From NCBI GenBank assembly GCA_963700515.1, contig CAVOXY010000024.1, positions 186,001 through 250,000 of the forward strand: a DNA stretch of 64,000 bases, in the 5' to 3' direction. This document shows, one piece after another, positions 1 through 10,009 of the stretch (position 1 is the first letter of the stretch; every line of letters begins with the position of its first letter). Below the pieces are notes generated by a model. It did not search any database and was not told where the DNA came from. It worked only from the letters and a program-made list of their open reading frames with translations. The DNA comes from JAJRVM01 sp963700515 (GTDB taxonomy: Bacteria > Planctomycetota > Planctomycetia > Pirellulales > Pirellulaceae). A program made the translations under genes and the position numbers.

Positions 1-1
1 G

Positions 2-175
2 GTCGTCTCATTTGCGTTGACCGCCCTGACAAGCAGTATGCAATCGCCCGCATATTATGCCGCCGTTACCGCGTTGATCGTCGCGATGACCTGGACCGTC
101 AAATATTTCCAGCTGGGTCGCCAACTCGCAAGTCTTTGCTTCTGGCCCGAGATGGACGAAGATGAGGCCCCGTAG
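2..175 (+). CDS. C-terminal end of a membrane protein (start outside window)
   Basis: An open frame runs from the window edge to a TAG stop, giving 57 residues. It holds one clear hydrophobic helix (AAVTALIVAMTWTVKYF) followed by a short acidic tail ending MDEDEAP. This looks like the last transmembrane segment and cytoplasmic tail of an integral membrane protein. The family cannot be named from so little sequence. Confidence 0.5.
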   Translation, partial: VVSFALTALTSSMQSPAYYAAVTALIVAMTWTVKYFQLGRQLASLCFWPEMDEDEAP

Positions 176-784
176 AGTCTCGGTTTGCCGTCCACAAATA
201 CCAGGACGACCGAACTTCTGGCCCCGGCAGCTGTCCCGACCGACTTATTCTATCGATGCGCGGGTCGTCCCGGCATCCCTCATGATCCCTACGGCTTACC
301 GCGCTCTTTGAGCGGCGTTGGTGCAGCCAGCCCTCGGCCGGCGAAATGTCACCGTGCGAAAGGGGCATGTCAATTGAGGCGATCGGCGAGATTCGCCTAT
401 TTCACGGGACGATTTTCACTTGCCAATCGCCTGATTACCTCACAATGCACGCCGACCAGTGCGCGGGATGATGGTCTGGCTTTGGCAGTCACAAACGGTA
501 CAAGCCGAAGACTCCCGTCCGGCGCGTAACTTTCACGGTGGGATTGTCGGCTATGCCGCGTATTGCGTTGGAGCGGGTCTTGCGAGTTGCCCGTAATGTC
601 GTTGACATAACGCTTGCACCTAGCGCCCCGGTCATCCTTCAATTCGTCGTGTATCAACAGCCGACACCACCATAGACGCTCGTCCTCGTCGACTATCGCG
701 GTCAGGATGGCCGGTGGGAATTTGTCGCGGGGCACAAAAGAGCTTATGGAACGGAGTCGATGTCTGCAGCATGGAATGTTGCCA
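176..784. other. Non-coding or unassigned stretch of about 600 bp
   Basis: Frames on both strands are open in places, but none has a convincing start, compositional bias or recognisable motif. The minus-strand frame covering roughly 397-837 is rich in Arg and Ser and does not resemble a family I know. I see no RNA gene or repeat. Confidence 0.4.
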
Positions 785-1657
785 ATGAAAATCTGCCTGC
801 TACTGAGTGTCTCCCTGTTCTGGAGTGTAACCAGCAATGCGTTGTGCCAAGACGTGTTGGGGACGACGGTGATTCGTCACGCGCCGTCGGTCGCACCGGA
901 TCATTTCCGGGCCTTCGCCGACTCCCGAGCGGTAGAATGCTCCAGTGAGAGCGATTGCCAGATTCTCTGGGGTACGTACTCACATGGCGACCTGTGGGAG
1001 AACTACTGCTTCGAAAAGCGGCCGAGTCTGACGAGAGGGATGTGTCGCGCACCAAGGGGACGGGAGGCTGTGTTCGAACTGGCTCAGCAATGTCGCACGT
1101 CGTGCGCCACACCGCCTGATCGACGCCGCGCGACACGGCCTGGCAGACTCCAGCGGGAACGGATCATTTGTTTTGATTTGTTCTTCGAACTGCTCGGCTG
1201 GAACCAATGCTCGTGTTGTGTCCATTCCTGCCAACATCGCGGATCGTGCGGCCAGCACCAGCCACCACAGCCAGTTGCTCCACAGCCAGTTGCTCCAGCG
1301 GTGCCGGCGGAGTCCAGCGAACCGACGCTGGCGGTGCCGCCACCACCCGCTCACGATGTGCCGGCGGCCGGGAAGTTGGACGAGTCCCCGCCAGTCCCTG
1401 CGGTGACGAAGCCATCGACCCCGCCGTCGGAGACGCCGGCAGTTGAGCCGGTCGACACGTCCCGCAGCACGCCACCACTGGACGATCCTCCACCTGCCGT
1501 GCCGCGCAACGCGATTCCGCCGAGCGAGCCGGAGAAGATAGAACCCGCGCAGAGTGCGCCGAGTACCACCGGCCCGTCCATGTCGCGCGCGACGCGCCGC
1601 GAGACAGTCAAGATCCTGGTCGCCGAACGGTTAAGCGACTACATCAAGACACACTGA
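785..1657 (+). CDS. Secreted Cys-rich, Pro-rich hypothetical protein
   Basis: The 290-residue protein begins with a good signal peptide (MKICLLLSVSLFWSVTSNA then LCQ), which is why I start at 785 although the frame is open further upstream. Residues of about 50-155 are Cys-rich, with a CSCCVHSCQHRGSC cluster that suggests disulfides or metal binding outside the cytoplasm. The remainder, to about residue 270, is a Pro/Ala/Val-rich low-complexity stretch, ending in a basic tail. The architecture (exported, Cys-rich, then Pro-rich linker) suits a planctomycete envelope protein, but I do not recognise the family and no function can be given. Confidence 0.6.
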   Translation: MKICLLLSVSLFWSVTSNALCQDVLGTTVIRHAPSVAPDHFRAFADSRAVECSSESDCQILWGTYSHGDLWENYCFEKRPSLTRGMCRAPRGREAVFELAQQCRTSCATPPDRRRATRPGRLQRERIICFDLFFELLGWNQCSCCVHSCQHRGSCGQHQPPQPVAPQPVAPAVPAESSEPTLAVPPPPAHDVPAAGKLDESPPVPAVTKPSTPPSETPAVEPVDTSRSTPPLDDPPPAVPRNAIPPSEPEKIEPAQSAPSTTGPSMSRATRRETVKILVAERLSDYIKTH

Positions 1658-1741
1658 AGGCCGCTGGATTATCAGCTTCGTCGAGATGTGGGGTTCGCAC
1701 CGGGCACTCGGTTGACGATCCCTTGGCGGCCAAAGGCCGCG

Positions 1742-2638
1742 TTAAGGACCGACCGCAGTCAATTCCCAACCGTGGCTTGTGACGCGGAATTCGTAGGTGC
1801 CGCGCGACAACGAGCGTTGTACGTTTTCGAAGTCGCCCCCCGGATGAAACTGTATCACCCACTCGTCAGCCGACGAAAACTGGTGGGCTTCACCGGGCTG
1901 CAATTCCATCACGCGACGATCGATCAGGAACCGAATAGCACCGTTGTTCTCCTTTGGATTTCGCACGAGCAGACCGGTGTCTGGCGTATCGAGAGTCGCT
2001 GACGACGAGTGTCCATCCGTCGTGTGTGGCGCAGGTGCGACCTGAGTGTGATCGCCGTGCGTCGGCGGTGAAGCTGACGCGGTTTCGAGCGGTGTGGCAG
2101 CCGAAACGTTTTCTGGGAGGTGATCCACCTCGGCTGGTTTCGAGTGTTCGGTACCTTCGTGCTCCAATTCTTGCGCCGCCTGCAGCCAGTCTGTGACCAA
2201 TGGGTGTGTCCACGGTCGCCAGCTGAAATCTTGGTTGAGCTGCCGGCGCGCTTCCGCGGCGAGTGCCTGCGCGAGCTTTGATCGCCAGGCAGCGACTGCC
2301 GCTTCGGGAAGCATGGCCACGAAGTTGACCGTCGCGGGCTGGTCCGTCTCCACGTTGTCGCGGTGCTGGCCGGCGACTGGTGGGAGCACGCTCGGTGACG
2401 AACGAACGAAACGGGTGTCCGGCGCGTCAGCGGCGGGCTGCGGAAGTGTCGCGACCGGCGGCGAACGACGCTGCAACTCGAGCACGGTCGTGGGAGTCAC
2501 GGCCTGACCGGGTGGAGCCGCGGGAATACGCAGCACCATCACGGTGTTCATCAGGATCACGAGAACGAGCAGGAACCGATAGCCCAGCAGTCTCTTCGCT
2601 TGTGCTTTCAGCTCGCCACTTTGTAGGAACTCATGCAT
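1742..2638 (-). CDS. Membrane-anchored protein with a planctomycete-type C-terminal domain
   Basis: I start at the ATG giving MHEFLQSGELKAQAKRLLGY because the frame upstream lacks coding character. That gives 298 residues. A short cytoplasmic N-terminus precedes one transmembrane helix (about residues 20-38, FLLVLVILMNTVMVLRI), then a long Pro/Ala-rich periplasmic spacer. The last 75 residues form a compact domain beginning LVRNPKENNGAIRFLIDRRV and continuing ELQPGEAH, FHPGGDF, LSRGTYEF and GWELTAV. I recall similar 'NPKENGGPVxYLVNG...LxPGxYxFxxTxxGWxL' tails from planctomycete anchored proteins. This is likely a beta-rich domain of unknown function. It is convergent with the preceding gene. 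Confidence 0.65.
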   Translation of the reverse strand: MHEFLQSGELKAQAKRLLGYRFLLVLVILMNTVMVLRIPAAPPGQAVTPTTVLELQRRSPPVATLPQPAADAPDTRFVRSSPSVLPPVAGQHRDNVETDQPATVNFVAMLPEAAVAAWRSKLAQALAAEARRQLNQDFSWRPWTHPLVTDWLQAAQELEHEGTEHSKPAEVDHLPENVSAATPLETASASPPTHGDHTQVAPAPHTTDGHSSSATLDTPDTGLLVRNPKENNGAIRFLIDRRVMELQPGEAHQFSSADEWVIQFHPGGDFENVQRSLSRGTYEFRVTSHGWELTAVGP

Positions 2639-3026
2639 GTCAGTGTGAACAATGGCAGAAGGTCGGCCGGCGAAGTTTCGCCTGGCGAGGTTTACCGGAG
2701 CGGGAGATCGGCGCGGCGGACTTGTGCAAGCTCGCAGTGCCGCGATCCTCTTCGTTCCGGACGGCACGTCGCCGTCTAGAGATTTATACCTTGTGCGGGG
2801 CTTGCTGGTGCTCAGAGATGGGAAGTCGGCCCGGTTACCGAAGCGCAGTTCAAGCATTTCGGTCATAGGATTGCTACAACCCGCGTAACGCGAACAGAGG
2901 CCGACAGGGCCGTCGGCAAAATGCGAGTTGCTCCCACCGGTCGTGGCTGTTTCCCTCCCGTCGGCGGCAAAGTCTCGTCAAGAAAACGAGTCCGCTCGAT
3001 TGGTGGCACAGCATGCGGTCCGTTCG
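2639..3026. other. Intergenic, 388 bp
   Basis: Lies between two minus-strand genes and should contain the promoter of the membrane-anchored protein. Both strands have open frames, but I see no start with a ribosome-binding site and no conserved motif, repeat or hairpin worth naming. Confidence 0.4.
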
Positions 3027-3329
3027 TCACGAGAGTTCGCGTCGCAATTCTCCGCTGATCGACTGCTCGATCTTGCCACGAAAAGCCAAGGCGGCAAAGG
3101 GAAGGTTACCATGCAAGCGGGCGAGTTGATCTTCGACGGTCAGCGTACCGTCGATTTTGAATCCGTACGTCTTGAGTGAGAAGGTCAGTACGTTGTTGTT
3201 CCAGTCGCCTTCCACCTCGGTCACAAAATCACGGTACTGTTCGCGCACTTGGTCGAGCAACTTCTTGAGACGCACCGTTGCCTCTTGCTGGCCGAGTTGA
3301 TGCTCTACTTCCGTGTTGAAACTTGGCAT
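3027..3329 (-). CDS. Polyhydroxyalkanoic acid system (PHA_gran_rgn) family protein
   Basis: A 100-residue protein starting MPSFNTEVEHQLGQQEATVR, preceded by a purine-rich AAGGGATGGGACC ribosome-binding region. The sequence then gives LLDQVREQYRDF, WNNNVLTFSLKTYGFKIDG, LTVEDQLARLHGNLPFAALA and FRGKIEQSISGELRREL. This pattern and length match the family called putative polyhydroxyalkanoic acid system protein (PF09650), a small cytoplasmic domain of unknown activity sometimes found near PHA genes. No PHA synthase or phasin lies nearby, so the PHA link is only the family name. The assignment is from memory of the pattern. Confidence 0.7.
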   Translation of the reverse strand: MPSFNTEVEHQLGQQEATVRLKKLLDQVREQYRDFVTEVEGDWNNNVLTFSLKTYGFKIDGTLTVEDQLARLHGNLPFAALAFRGKIEQSISGELRRELS

Positions 3330-3687
3330 GGTCCCATCCCTTTCGCCTAGTGCCGGAGTGTGGTTGTTCAAATTGCGATGGAGTTGCGCGGACACATCAC
3401 TGCCAGCGTCTGTCAGACGACATTCTGGGCGCAAAAGGGGAAATGGACAAGACGCCCGGTCCCCCACGCGAGAAATCCGTTGCCAGCGGCAGCACACCAC
3501 CAACCCGGATGAAATCGATGTTTTGATTCGCAGACGCCCTCATCCTGAGGCTAACGAGGCAGAAACTCAAACCGGAATGAGCTACCACTCGGACGTTGTC
3601 AGTCCGCTCCCGCTGGTCGCTGGAACTAGCTTCAAATTGCCCTCGCTCAGATCGATCAGCCGACTCACGCTCCTCGGACGGACCCCC
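3330..3687. other. Intergenic, 358 bp
   Basis: Separates two small minus-strand genes. Plus-strand frames through here show no family resemblance, no good ribosome-binding site and high Ser/Arg content. I see nothing specific. Confidence 0.4.
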
Positions 3688-3894
3688 TCAGAGTTCGCGA
3701 TCGCCGTCGTCGTAGGTGCGACGGTCATGCGGGTGCCAGAGAGGCAATCCCTGACTGACTCGTTCCGACAAAATGGCAAGCTTCTCATTCGTACCCGGCA
3801 AGGCCCGGGTTGGGTCGTATTCAGCGCATCCGTGCTCGTCTGGCTCAAAATCCCAAATGCCCAACTTGATTGCATCAAGAACCGATTGAGGCAC
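3688..3894 (-). CDS. Small conserved planctomycete protein
   Basis: A 68-residue protein starting MPQSVLDAIKLGIWDFEPDE and continuing ALPGTNEKLAILSERVSQG and LPLWHPHDRRTYDD. I recognise this short pattern (xxSVLDAIKxGxWDFEP...LPGTxEKLxxLxERxxxGLPLWHPxDR) as a recurrent small hypothetical protein in planctomycete genomes. It is acidic at its start, soluble and of unknown role. Frames overlapping it in other registers have no such resemblance and are discarded. Confidence 0.7.
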   Translation of the reverse strand: MPQSVLDAIKLGIWDFEPDEHGCAEYDPTRALPGTNEKLAILSERVSQGLPLWHPHDRRTYDDGDREL

Positions 3895-4465
3895 CGTATT
3901 GCTCCCTATTGTGCAATGAAGATGAGACTACGAATGCAAAAACGAAAACGATCGAAAATGCTTCGTACGCCCGGACGGCACCTGGTGCCGCCGTCGGCCA
4001 AGTGGATTGGCATAGTGGCAATACCGCGTGCGGACGATTGCTGCGCCCGTTTCGGCAGCCGGCACCCGGTCCCTTCATGTGTCGATATTTCACCGAGATG
4101 CCAGCGATTTTCGTGATGGATTTTAAGAACCAAGTATCCGACTCCTCGTGGGGGAAGTCAAGCAAATGAAGAAAAATCGCGGTAAATCGCTCCTTCAGCG
4201 CGGCTTGACGCACCAACGCGCTTTGTTGCCCAATGGATCGGCTTCACAGAATTGCCCAGCATCGCTGGTGGCCTGGCGGCGAGCGGATAACGACGAGAGG
4301 CGGCAAGCAGAAAGTTGGATGGCCGAGTGAATCTGTGCGGCCGCACGCGGTGGCGCATCGAAACGACAATCTCGCCGACCGCTGATGGCAGACTTCGCGC
4401 GCATCACGTTCTCGATGTAGTGGCGTTCTGCCCCACATTACCGGGTATCGAATCCATCTGGCGTG
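3895..4465. other. Intergenic, about 570 bp
   Basis: A minus-strand frame across 3875-4216 has a hydrophobic patch but overlaps the recognised small gene and matches nothing known to me. No hairpin terminator or repeat is obvious. Treated as non-coding. Confidence 0.35.
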
Positions 4466-5164
4466 TTACTGAGGAGCGCCTGTAGCCAAGGCCTGGGCGA
4501 ACTGACTCACGCGTAATTGCTGCACCGTGGCCACGCGGGAGCCCGGGCAGACGGCACCACGTACAGCCACGAAGTCCGGCGTCAGTGACCGAATTGTCGC
4601 CAGATCTTCCATACCGAGGGAGCCGGCCAAAACCACCAGCAGGCCGGCCTCGCGTGCTTGCTTCACGAGTGGTGCCAGGTGATGGACGGGGAGATGGTGG
4701 AACAAGTGGCCACCGTCTTTGAGATAGGTATCCCACAGCACGGCGCGACAGCCCAGTTGCTGGGCGTGGTAGAGGATGTCAGGCGGTGGCGGAGCAGCAG
4801 CCCGTTGCCAATCGGCGTAGACGACGGCGACGGGGGCTACCGAGGGGGGGAAGCGGCTCCAGTGCCTCGCGCCATCGGGCCACCCAATCGGGCAAGCTGC
4901 GGCAGCCGGCCAAGCCGACCTTGGCAAAGTTGACCGCCGGCAAGTGTCGCAGGCGACGGGGCAACGCGCCGTCCGTCAGCTCGCCCAATGCCACGCTGAC
5001 GGGCACGCGATCCTGCACGCACCGCAACACTTCGTCCCAGCGTTCGGCCGAGGCAGCGCCAAGCGAACCGCGTAGCGGCTCTTTGACGTCGATGATGGCG
5101 GCACCACCATCAAGCGCTGCGCAGCTTCCTGACCGTCCCGCACACTGACCAATAATCCTGTCAC
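4466..5164 (-). CDS. mfnB: (5-formylfuran-3-yl)methyl phosphate synthase-like (MfnB, DUF556), two frameshifts
   Basis: The pieces join into one protein of about 232 residues: a GTG-started TGLLVSVRDGQEAA, then ALDGGAAIIDVKEPLRGSLG, then PAVNFAKVGLAGC, then APVAVVYADWQRA, WDTYLKDGGHLFHHL and LLVVLAGSLGMEDL. These are MfnB signatures. The lysines in DVKEP and DTYLKDG match the two family lysines I know as catalytic in the archaeal enzyme, which makes the furan precursor of methanofuran from two glyceraldehyde-3-phosphates. Planctomycetes have tetrahydromethanopterin-type C1 metabolism, so the enzyme fits. Frameshifts lie near 5118-5124 and at a six-base C/G run near 4845-4850. No other C1 gene is in the window. 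Confidence 0.85.
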
Positions 5165-5677
5165 AACGTTGCCACCTCGACTTCGAGAGAGACAGCCATC
5201 CGTTTCCCCGCATTCAATGCCACGCCTGCCTCAATGTAACAGAAGGGATGTATCTTCCCCAGAGTCGTAGCATCGAGAGCTGACACGGCTGGCAGCCGGG
5301 TCCTGGCAAAAGGCGTTGGGGTGGACTATCATGGCCGCCGGACGGACGTGGACGCCCGATCGTGGGGTGGGGATGACGCCGCTTCACGATGGTAGCGACG
5401 TCACGCGTGAAGCCGGTGCAGCCACAGGCTGGCGGGAGCGGCTTAGGGGCCGCAGGCGAGTTGGTTCAGTTGGCATCGGATGAGGCGGATTTTTGGGCGG
5501 GACATCTGGGCAGGGCGGTGTGGGAAGAGAAGGGTAGTTCGCCGGTGGGCAATTTGTCGGGTGTGTTGTCAGTGCGGGTTTGCCAACCGGACGAACGAGC
5601 CAGTGCGATGGTGCATGGAAGCAAGGAGCTACCAGGAGGGGCGATTCGCAGCGACAAGTAAGTTCACAAGGACTCGC
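5165..5677. other. Intergenic between divergent mfnB and rnd, about 510 bp
   Basis: Should hold the promoters of the two divergent genes. The rnd frame stays open upstream of the chosen start but codes for low-quality Arg/Trp-rich sequence. No riboswitch, repeat or small gene is recognisable. Confidence 0.4.
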
Positions 5678-6880
5678 GTGAAGTACGAATATCTATCCAC
5701 GGACCAGGCGCTATGCCAATTCTGCACTGATATTGCCGATGCGCCGCGTATTGCTTTCGATACGGAATTTGTTTCCGAGGACCGGTATTTCCCGGAGCTG
5801 TGCTTGATTCAAGTGGCGGCCAAGGGAATGTTGGCGATCATCGATCCGCTGGTGGTATCGGAGATCGAACCCTTCTGGCATTTGTTGTCATCGCCGGGTC
5901 ACCTCACGATCGCGCATGCCGGGCGTGAGGAGTTTCGGTTCTGTCGTCGCGCGATCGGTGATCGTCCGGCGAATTGGTTTGACACGCAGATCGCGTCCGG
6001 CTTGATCGGTCTGGACTATCCCGCCTCCTACGGTACGTTGATCCACAAGTTGCTGGGCAAATCGCTGGGCAAGGGGGAGACGCGGACGAACTGGCGTCGG
6101 CGGCCGTTGAGCAAGCGACAGTTGGAGTACGCGGTGCAGGACGTCAGCTACCTGGAACCGCTGTATGAGCAGATCACGACGCGGCTGGACCAGATGCAGC
6201 GTCAGGTCTGGCTGGCTGAAGAACTGGCCGCGTGGCAAGACGACTTGGAGAAGGAAGAGTCCACCGAGCGCTGGCGGCGCGTGTCGGGGATATCCGGTTT
6301 GTCGCGTCGCCAGTTGGCGATTCTCTACGAAGTCTGGAAATGGCGTGACCAGCACGCACGCTCGCGCGATATGCCGCCGCGACGTGTGTTGCGCGATGAT
6401 CTGATGGTCGAGCTGGCTCGCCGGGGGTCCGCCGACGAGCAGTATATTCGAACGCTGCGGGGCATGGACTGGCGGAAACAGCAGCGTTCGATTCCGGAGA
6501 TTGCCGCTTGCATTTCGCGGGGATTGCAGATTCCAGAGGATGCATGTCCGAGCACCGGCACGAAATCGCCGCGCCCGCAATTCACGCTCCTGGGCCAGTT
6601 TCTCGCCACGGCGGTGAGCAGCATGGCACGGGCCGCCGAGGTGGCACCAGGCCTGATCGGTTCGGTGCAGGACGTACGCGACCTGATTGCCTGCCACATG
6701 GGCTACGGTGGTAGCGAGGTCCCCGCGTTGGCCAAAGGATGGCGCGCCGATGTCGTCGGACAGGTCATTGACCGGCTATTGGATGGCCAGTTGGCCATTC
6801 GGATCACCGATCCGAATTCCAACGAGCCACTCTCGTTCGAGCCGATTGAGGGAGCCGGGTCACTACGCGGCGGTCATTGA
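5678..6880 (+). CDS. rnd: Ribonuclease D
   Basis: 400 residues, a 3'-5' exoribonuclease of the DEDD family acting on structured RNA and tRNA precursors. Near residues 22-35 the exonuclease motif I reads IAFDTEFVSE. Motif II is around LTIAHAGREEFRF, and motif III is LEYAVQDVSYLEPLYEQI, with the catalytic Asp and Tyr in place. A conserved WRRRPLSKRQ precedes motif III. An HRDC-like helical region follows (about residues 205-290, SGLSRRQLAILYEVWKWRD). Start chosen at GTG 5678, directly before KYEYLSTDQ, because upstream sequence lacks coding character. The gene is intact and stands alone on the plus strand. Confidence 0.92.
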   Translation: MKYEYLSTDQALCQFCTDIADAPRIAFDTEFVSEDRYFPELCLIQVAAKGMLAIIDPLVVSEIEPFWHLLSSPGHLTIAHAGREEFRFCRRAIGDRPANWFDTQIASGLIGLDYPASYGTLIHKLLGKSLGKGETRTNWRRRPLSKRQLEYAVQDVSYLEPLYEQITTRLDQMQRQVWLAEELAAWQDDLEKEESTERWRRVSGISGLSRRQLAILYEVWKWRDQHARSRDMPPRRVLRDDLMVELARRGSADEQYIRTLRGMDWRKQQRSIPEIAACISRGLQIPEDACPSTGTKSPRPQFTLLGQFLATAVSSMARAAEVAPGLIGSVQDVRDLIACHMGYGGSEVPALAKGWRADVVGQVIDRLLDGQLAIRITDPNSNEPLSFEPIEGAGSLRGGH

Positions 6881-6978
6881 CAGCCGCGTCCGTTCTGCCT
6901 GGGCGATTGGCAAGTGGAATTGTCCGGTCGGATGGGCTGGAAGCCTATCCCACGGGTAAGACGGATTGCCGAGCACCG

Positions 6979-9029
6979 TTAGCGGCGAGCGGGTGTTGGC
7001 TGGCCATCAGAACGGTTGGCTGATTGCGAACCGGCGGAGGAGCCCGTCGGCGTACCGTAGAATCGCGTACTCTCTTCGGCCACCAGCTTGGTCTCGGGAT
7101 CGCCGCACGTCAGTTCGGCGCGGAAGCGGAGGTTGCCTCCCTGACCCGCTCGGGCCGTGATCTTGAGGCTGACCTGTCCACCCGCCGGAATCTTCTCGAT
7201 CGGTTCGAAGATCACCTGTCCTGGAACGATTTCTGATCGGTGGCCAGTCGCCGCCGACGGTTCAACGCCCTCGGAGAACTGCGCTACGAGCGAGACGTTG
7301 GTGGCTTCTTTGGATCCGCGATTGATCACGAGGATCTCGTAGGTGATGTCCGTGCCAACCTGCACCGGGCCTTTGGGATCGTTGACGACCAGCTTGAGGT
7401 CGGCGATCGCCTCGACTGTCGTCATTGCCGTGTCGGACGCGATCAGGTTGTCGGCTCCCTGGACGTCGCCAGTCTGAACGCGGGCGACGAGTTGATTTTG
7501 CCCGCTGGCCAACAAGTCACATTGCATGCTGTAGACGCGTTCGGCACCAGGACTGAGATCGCCGACACGCCACCGCGGCTGGTCGGTCGTGATCGGCTTC
7601 TTGTCGACGCCGATCCCGTTCTTGGCGCCGGCGGGGAGTTCGATCTGCATGATGACTCCCTCGGCCACGGCATCACCCTGGTTGACCACGCGAATCTGAT
7701 ATGAGGCGGTGGTTCCCGCGTACAGCAGTTGAGGAGCGGTGACTTTCACCGCCAGGGCTGCGCGGCGGACGCGGACGTCATGAGCCGATTGCGCTTGCAG
7801 ATCGCCGTCGCCGCGGGCCACGGTTCGTATCTGCATCGTCCCGGCCTGGTTGGCGGTGAGTTCCAGCTCCAGAGTGCGGCTTTCGCCGGCAGCCAAGGTG
7901 CCGATCGTGTTGGGCTGGCTGCTGGCGCCCGTGGCCTCGATGTTGACCGACACGTTTTCCGCCGGGCCGTTGCCCGGGTTGCTCAGCTTCACCTTGAACA
8001 CCTTGGTTTCGCCGAAACGCATTTCCACCGGCCCGTCCACATTCACCGCCAATTGCGGCTGCTGGACCTCGATCCGAGCGGACAGGGAAGCGGGGCGATA
8101 CATCCAGTCGACGCGCAGGTCGAGTGGGCGGTTCTCCGTGGCCTTCAGATTGATGGTCAATTCCTGTTGCGAACCGGCGGAAGCCTGATCCAAGCTCCAC
8201 ACGACTCGTCGGCCACCCGCCGGATCCGTCTGTTCTTCCACCGTTCCCAGTTTGGCTTGGGCCAAAATGATCTGGACGCCGTTGGGGACCGATGCGGTGA
8301 CCACGACTTGCTGGGCAGCTGCCTGCCCCTCGTTGACCAGGCGAATGCGATAGCTGGCTTCTTTCCCCACCGAGATGGCCTTCGGGCCCTGCGTCTCGAC
8401 CCGCAGCGCGGGTCCCTGCTCACTTAACGACAGATTGCCGCCGCTACTGGTCGCCGGAGAACTCTGGAAGGCGGATGAACCTTGGTCGGTCGAGGTCGGC
8501 GCCCGCCAGCGACGCGCCGTGCGACGCGACGAGTCCGCTTCGTCCTCCGAATCGCCGAAGGCCTCCCCCAAACCCTCTTGGTGACTCGGCCCCCAGTTGC
8601 TCGGACGGCAGCGGTTGCGTGGCCTCCGTGATCGGCGCCAACTGGTCCGAATTGCGGCGGCGTACGAGCACCGAGGGGAGAGCAGGTGCCGCGGTTGCCT
8701 CGGCGGTCCTCTGCCGCCACTTCCGGACTCTCGGTGATCGGGGTCGGAGCGGCCGGACTGACGCTGCCACGGTTGGCCGTGCGCCGCGAAGACGTGCCGT
8801 AGTCCGTCGTCACGTTGCCGCGAATGGCCTTCAAACGCTCCGCCAGGTTGGTCGGGTTGTTCTGGGCCAGTTCAAAGATCGCCGGCGCGGTCATGCCCGG
8901 CTGATTCTCCGAAGATAGCTGTCTAACAGCACCCGCCGCTGCGCGATCCGTGCCTTGAGCCGATGCCATGCCCGGCCAGCACAAAGTGATCGTGATGAGC
9001 CAAGCAAGTAAGGAGACTTTTCGGAGCAT
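6979..9029 (-). CDS. Exported DUF11-repeat protein, two frameshifts
   Basis: About 683 residues once the pieces are joined. The N-terminus carries a signal peptide (MLRKVSLLAWLITITLCWPG, then MASAQG), then a low-complexity Arg/Ser/Pro-rich region. Residues of about 170-660 are successive beta-sandwich repeats of around 110 residues with DUF11 and CARDB-like phrases such as ISVGKEASYRIRLVNEG, YAGTTASYQIRVVNQGDAVA and VGTDITYEILVINRGSKEA. Such proteins are cell-surface structural or adhesive components in planctomycetes. Shifts fall within the low-complexity part, at about 8690-8720 and 8560-8600, where exact placement is uncertain. It is divergent from the small TPR gene at 9500. Confidence 0.8.
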
Positions 9030-9499
9030 GATCCTGGTCCTGATTCGATGTCACGTTTCGACAACGGCCGACTCCGGCCAATGAGGGAGCTGTTCCGCTG
9101 GTCCGCCAGCCTGTTTCTTCCTGCCAGCGTTGGCGGCCAACAGCACGACCTCAGTCGCGACCCGCAAACACTGGTGGCCCGGCCGCCCCACGCAGTCTGC
9201 GGGTTCGCCCAGCCGCGCATGCGTGCAAGTAAGGCGCGCTGACTGTATCGGACAAATCGAGCTTGCGGGTTCACAAAACTTTTTCGAAAAAATGGACTAG
9301 TCAGACTGGGTAATTTAGGAGGATTTTCGGCCCTCGCTTCCACCGTTCTTCGATCGTGGGCCCCCGGCGGTTCTGTGCGTGCGTTACTATGACTATGCTA
9401 AATGGGTGATCGCACGATGGCGGAAGACCCATCCGCGCGGCGACAGAATTGGCGTTGGTTACGAAACGGCGTCTGGCCAGTTGAAATGAGTGCGACAAC
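9030..9499. other. Intergenic between divergent genes, 470 bp
   Basis: Contains the promoter regions of the DUF11 protein and of the small TPR gene. An AT-richer patch with TTTTTCGAAAAAATG lies near 9280-9294. I see no confident sigma-70 boxes, no small ORF and no repeat. Confidence 0.35.
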
Positions 9500-9842
9500 A
9501 TGGGTGAGGTATCACGTCGGGCGAAGATCGAGGCCATGTTGGCGGAGGAGCCCCACGACACGTTTCTGCGTTACAGTCTGGCGATGGAGCTGCAGAAGGA
9601 AGGGGCCTGGGACGATAGCCTGCGGTGCTTCCACGACCTGATGCGTGATCGAGCCGCCCCATGTTCCATCCTTCTTCATGGCCGCCAAACTGTTGGTGCA
9701 GAGGCGGCGCGTGGAGGAGGCGCGTGCCGTGCTGCGCGACGGGATCGAGCAAGCTCGCTTGCAGGGCAATCAGCATGCCGCGGCGGAGATGGCCGAGTTC
9801 TTAATGGCGGTGGGGGAGGGGGCTTTGGGGGAGGACGGCTGA
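9500..9842 (+). CDS. Small tetratricopeptide-repeat protein, one frameshift
   Basis: About 113 residues. The first part reads EVSRRAKIEAMLAEEP, FLRYSLAMELQKEG and CFHDLMRD. The second, in another frame, reads EPPHVPSFFMAAKLL, EEARAVLRDGIEQAR and HAAAEMAEFLMAVG. Joined, they form two TPR-like helical hairpins. I know this layout (KIEAMLAxxPxDxFLRYxLAMExxKEG...PxVPxFFMAAxxL) as a small planctomycete TPR protein. Presumably a cytoplasmic protein-protein adaptor. The shift is near 9648, where one extra C in GATCGAG would restore the MRDEPPHV reading. The HAD gene follows 167 bp downstream on the same strand. Confidence 0.7.
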
Positions 9843-10009
9843 TCGCCGCCACCTCTGGACAGGAAGCCGGCTGTTCGTACGCTTATGTTGCCGTCTTCAC
9901 TCGCGTCGCCTGGACGTCCGTCTGCCTGCCGTCCCACGATCAAGAACCGGCCCGGGACGCGGTCGCGACGAATCTGCTCCACCTGCCTGCGGAAAGCGAG
10001 CCAGCGTAG

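Noticed and set aside
2380..2868. Plus-strand frames antisense to the anchored protein at 1742-2638
   Set aside because: Arg/Ser/Cys-rich shadows of a gene with a transmembrane helix and recognisable C-terminal domain on the other strand.
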